From: Ruthenibacterium lactatiformans
GTDB taxonomy: Bacteria > Bacillota > Clostridia > Oscillospirales > Ruminococcaceae
NCBI RefSeq assembly: GCF_000949455.1
Contig: NZ_JXXK01000028.1
Location: 1-49,058 of the forward strand
Reading direction: 5' to 3'
DNA: 49,058 nucleotides
The position numbers and the translations under genes were made by a program. Shown piece by piece: positions 48,940-49,058 of this stretch. The notes beneath the pieces were generated by a model. That model was not told the origin of the DNA and did no database searches. It was given only the letters and a program-made list of their open reading frames with translations. Each line of letters opens with the position of its first letter. The first letter of the stretch is position 1.

Positions 48940-48960
48940 TGTGATATCACAATGCGGGGG
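48924..48960 (-). terminator. Strong terminator before the PP-loop gene
   Basis: CCCCCGCA/TGCGGGGG (48953-48960 with 48931-48938) with an inner TGTGAT/ATCACA extension and one mismatch is followed on the minus strand by ATTTTTT. It lies directly before the ribosome-binding site of the PP-loop gene. Confidence 0.85.
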
Positions 48961-48998
48961 ATACGACGTATTTTCAATTTTCGAACAAAAGTATTCTG

Positions 48999-49058
48999 TT
49001 ATACAAGCTTTAACCGTCTGATATAGTCCACACTTCCGTGAACGATGTGTACGACATT
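48999..49058 (-). CDS. C-terminal end of an unidentified ICE gene, partial
   Basis: At the window edge the minus-strand frame NVVHIVHGSVDYIRRLKLV ends in TAA at 48999 and is followed 38 bases later by a strong terminator. Nineteen residues are too few to name. Position upstream of the virD4 operon suggests another ICE gene. Confidence 0.35.
   Translation of the reverse strand, partial: NVVHIVHGSVDYIRRLKLV

Noticed and set aside
1..49058. tRNA, rRNA or known riboswitch
   Set aside because: I saw no cloverleaf, rRNA segment or recognisable riboswitch core. This was by eye only; a covariance-model scan would decide.

Overview
The window looks like accessory DNA from a Gram-positive anaerobe of the Clostridia (Oscillospiraceae/Lachnospiraceae type). 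The evidence is strong AGGAGG ribosome-binding sites, LplABC-style sugar ABC transporters, Tn1549/CTn-like conjugation genes, and the small 'mobile element' families (Maff2, PrgI, DUF4313, DUF3847, TnpV, TnpW, Cys-rich VLP) usual in these genomes. No rRNA, tRNA or CRISPR was found. Almost everything except one sugar-gene pair and a recombinase trio is on the minus strand. The species cannot be named.

Layout. The backbone is an integrative conjugative element (ICE) running off both ends. Its transfer operon reads right to left: a PP-loop (PAPS-reductase-like) protein (48103-48939), VirD4 coupling ATPase (broken in two: 47160-48106 and 28400-29217), Maff2 (27964), TrbL/VirB6 (27086), PrgI (26661), VirB4 (24334), a 50-residue NrdD-like protein (19946) and a membrane-anchored M23 peptidase (18170). 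The left end (1-4100) carries a resolvase-like fragment, a DUF4313 protein, a DinG-type helicase and a sigma-70-like regulator.

Three other units sit in this backbone. (1) A carbohydrate/ester cargo cluster (about 4203-18145), bounded by terminators: a LacI regulator with two identical inverted operators, an LplABC-like importer, six catabolic enzymes (Nif3-like, pectin-acetylesterase-like, esterase, Fe-S aldo/keto reductase, ChbG/YdjC deacetylase, MBL-fold hydrolase), and a divergent pair of P-loop kinase plus GH13_18 sucrose-phosphorylase-like enzyme. (2) A recombinase-in-trio (RIT) element (20266-23765) with three overlapping tyrosine recombinase genes between perfect 90-bp inverted repeats, lying next to the 3' end of virB4 and to the remnant of another recombinase gene. 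(3) A 17.9-kb mobilizable element (29214-47163) that splits virD4 in frame and carries its own large serine recombinase, TnpV/TnpW, replication proteins, a MOBQ relaxase with an RSF1010-like oriT, and four tandem sigma-70-like regulators.

The cargo of the nested element is a metallophore-uptake-like cassette: a DtxR-type repressor, two YbtP/YbtQ/IrtAB-like half ABC transporters, a complete ECF-type transporter (S, T and fused A-A') and an AraC regulator. It resembles the transport and regulatory half of siderophore islands such as yersiniabactin or equibactin, without biosynthesis genes. Two near-identical operator-like sites (GTTAGCA-N3-TCTAAC) lie before its transport genes.

Other observations: perfect inverted repeats at the ribosome-binding sites of sigma-like genes in two different elements, a leader whose repeats can form mutually exclusive hairpins, and several ICE transfer genes that lack an ATG/GTG/TTG start at the position set by the Shine-Dalgarno sequence.
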